The notes under the pieces: generated by a model | Told to the model about the DNA's origin: nothing | What the model saw: the letters and a program-made list of their open reading frames with translations, nothing else | Databases searched by the model: none | Origin: Qipengyuania sp. HL-TH1 | GTDB taxonomy: Bacteria; Pseudomonadota; Alphaproteobacteria; Sphingomonadales; Sphingomonadaceae | Reading direction: 5' to 3' | Assembly (NCBI RefSeq): GCF_036365825.1 | Contig: NZ_CP142675.1 | Location: 2,922,501-2,986,500, forward strand | Length of the DNA stretch: 64,000 bases | Translations under genes and position numbers: made by a program | Shown: positions 62,860 through 64,000 of the stretch, one piece after another | Numbering within the stretch: the first letter of the stretch is position 1 | Layout of the letters: each line of letters begins with the position of its first letter

Positions 62860-63774
62860 ATGGCGGCGATGAACGCTTCTCCCGACATGACCGACGAGAC
62901 CCACTCGGGCCGCCTGCTGGCCTTCACCATTCCGACGCGCAATGCCCGCGGCCGGTTGGTCCGGCTCGACCACACGCTGGACCAGATCCTCGCCGCGCAT
63001 GACTATCCGCCGCCGATCACCCATCTGCTTGCCGAAGCGCTGGTGCTTGCGGTGCTGATGGGCGGGCTGGTCAAGGAAGACGGCTCGCAGGTCACGATGC
63101 AGGCGCAGACCGAGGCGGGCGCGGTCAGCCTGCTGGTATGCGACTACAAGGGCGGCGAACTGCGCGGCTATGTCGATTTCGACCCGGCCAAGCTTGCCGA
63201 ACTGGGCGCGAACCCCTCGCTCTTTGCGCTGTTCGGCAAGGGCTATCTCGCGATCACTTTCGACCTTGCCGGCGACCAGGGGCGGTATCAGGGTATCGTC
63301 CCGCTCGAAGGGGACAGCCTCGCCGAAGCCTGCGAGCGCTATTTCTACCAGTCCGAGCAGGTGCCCACGCTGATCCGCTGCGCAGTGCGCTCGGACGAAG
63401 CAGGCGTGCGGGCGGCAGGGATGCTGGTGCAGCATCTGCCCTCGGGCGAAGAAGGACGCGAACGCCTGCACTCTCAGCTCGACCATCCTGAATGGGAGCA
63501 TGTCGCGATCCTTGCCGGTTCGCTGCGCCATGACGAATTGCTCGATGACGGACTGTCGCTCGAGGCGATCGCATGGCGCCTGTTCCACGAAGAGGACGAG
63601 GTCCGCATTCAGCGTGGCGCCGCGATCGAGCGCGGATGCCGCTGCTCGGTCGAACATTATCGCGACGTGCTTGAGCGGTTCCCCGAAGATCAGCGTATCG
63701 ACATGCGCGATGAGAACGGGATCGTCCTGGTCGATTGCGCATTCTGTTCCAGGCAGTTCGCCATCGACATCTGA
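62860..63774 (+). CDS. hslO: Redox-regulated chaperone Hsp33
   Basis: A 304-residue oxidation-activated holdase. The C-terminal redox switch is CRC followed after 30 residues by CAFC, matching CxC-x(27-32)-CxxC, and it binds zinc when reduced. The N-terminal body contains LVCDYKGGELRGYVDFDP and KGYLAITFD. The start may be ATG 62860, ATG 62869 or TTG 62842. The argD-argF-hslO order fits sphingomonad genomes as I know them. Confidence 0.95.
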   Translation: MAAMNASPDMTDETHSGRLLAFTIPTRNARGRLVRLDHTLDQILAAHDYPPPITHLLAEALVLAVLMGGLVKEDGSQVTMQAQTEAGAVSLLVCDYKGGELRGYVDFDPAKLAELGANPSLFALFGKGYLAITFDLAGDQGRYQGIVPLEGDSLAEACERYFYQSEQVPTLIRCAVRSDEAGVRAAGMLVQHLPSGEEGRERLHSQLDHPEWEHVAILAGSLRHDELLDDGLSLEAIAWRLFHEEDEVRIQRGAAIERGCRCSVEHYRDVLERFPEDQRIDMRDENGIVLVDCAFCSRQFAIDI

Positions 63775-63887
63775 CCGGCATGTCGTTGCCATACAACGCC
63801 GCGCTGACAATTTCCTGTATTACATCTGCCGTATCGACACCGAATCACGACCGCGACTGGTCTCGCCGATGAAAGGTCACTTTCCCT

Positions 63888-64000
63888 ATGGCTCGCACAC
63901 GAGCGTTCCTGTTCGCAGCGCTGGCTACGCCGGCTGCACTTCTGGCCGCGCCGGTCGTCGCGCAGGCATCGTTGACGATGCTCGACACGCTCACGCATGG
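63888..64000 (+). CDS. Exported protein, N-terminal part (runs off the window)
   Basis: ATG at 63888 opens a frame reaching the window edge with a clear signal peptide (MARTRAFLFAALATPAALLA, cut near VAQA/S). Only 37 residues are visible, so no family can be named. It lies 113 bases after hslO with no terminator seen between. Confidence 0.6.
   Translation, partial: MARTRAFLFAALATPAALLAAPVVAQASLTMLDTLTH

Overview
The window is about 64 kb of GC-rich DNA from an alphaproteobacterium, most probably a sphingomonad of the Erythrobacteraceae type (Erythrobacter/Qipengyuania-like). This is inferred from gene content and protein style: MipZ instead of MinCDE, a tonB-exbB-exbD-exbD cluster, a 112-residue P-II protein with AmtB behind a sigma-54 promoter, a double cold-shock-domain protein with a glycine-rich N-terminus, and several small sphingomonad-type proteins. 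Almost all of it is core chromosome. I see no prophage, insertion sequence, CRISPR array, rRNA operon or plasmid function.

Layout. 1-5.4 kb (minus strand): the start of ileS, then ribF, an M19 dipeptidase, folA, purK, purE, gpmA and a 47-residue protein, mostly joined by 4-bp overlaps into one operon. 5.5-13 kb: tRNA-Thr, an SDR, a YdbS/YdbT-like PH-domain membrane pair, a small GNAT, threonine aldolase, a DMT exporter, an epimerase-like protein and an M48 protease. 13-22.7 kb: pepN, a YfiH/LACC1-type enzyme, petABC (cytochrome bc1), apt, a CPA1 antiporter, an OmpA-like lipoprotein and tRNA-Gly. 22.7-27.2 kb: panC divergent from mipZ, a J-domain protein, a phosphohexomutase and a secreted DUF2059-like protein. 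27.2-32.4 kb: a large Lhr-type helicase facing the tonB-exbB-exbD-exbD energy-transduction cluster. 32.8-40.6 kb: an exported protein, hom, glpX, prs, a HisN-like phosphatase, two SDRs, rpmI and rplT. 40.7-43.6 kb: three tandem paralogous AraC regulators sitting between rplT and pheST. 43.7-51.7 kb: pheS, pheT, an SDR, prfC (frameshifted), an alpha/beta hydrolase, a PNPOx-family gene (frameshifted) and an EEP hydrolase. 51.8-53.7 kb: sigma-54 promoter, glnK, amtB, terminator. 53.8-59.5 kb: a GMC oxidoreductase, a fatty acid hydroxylase and a small membrane protein, divergent from an exported M20 hydrolase, then a TIGR01244-type phosphatase and TerC. 59.7-64 kb: a two-domain cold-shock protein, argD (frameshifted near its start), argF, hslO and the start of an exported protein.

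The points most worth a second look are: three separate single-base frame disruptions in prfC, a PNPOx gene and argD, all within 12 kb; the AraC trio inserted into the rplT-pheS interval; a panC whose conserved N-terminus begins at a CTG codon with a well-placed Shine-Dalgarno; an excellent sigma-54 promoter before glnK-amtB; and two copies of a dispersed palindromic repeat. I found no convincing candidate for a wholly new multi-gene system. The AraC trio is the closest thing to unexplained accessory content.
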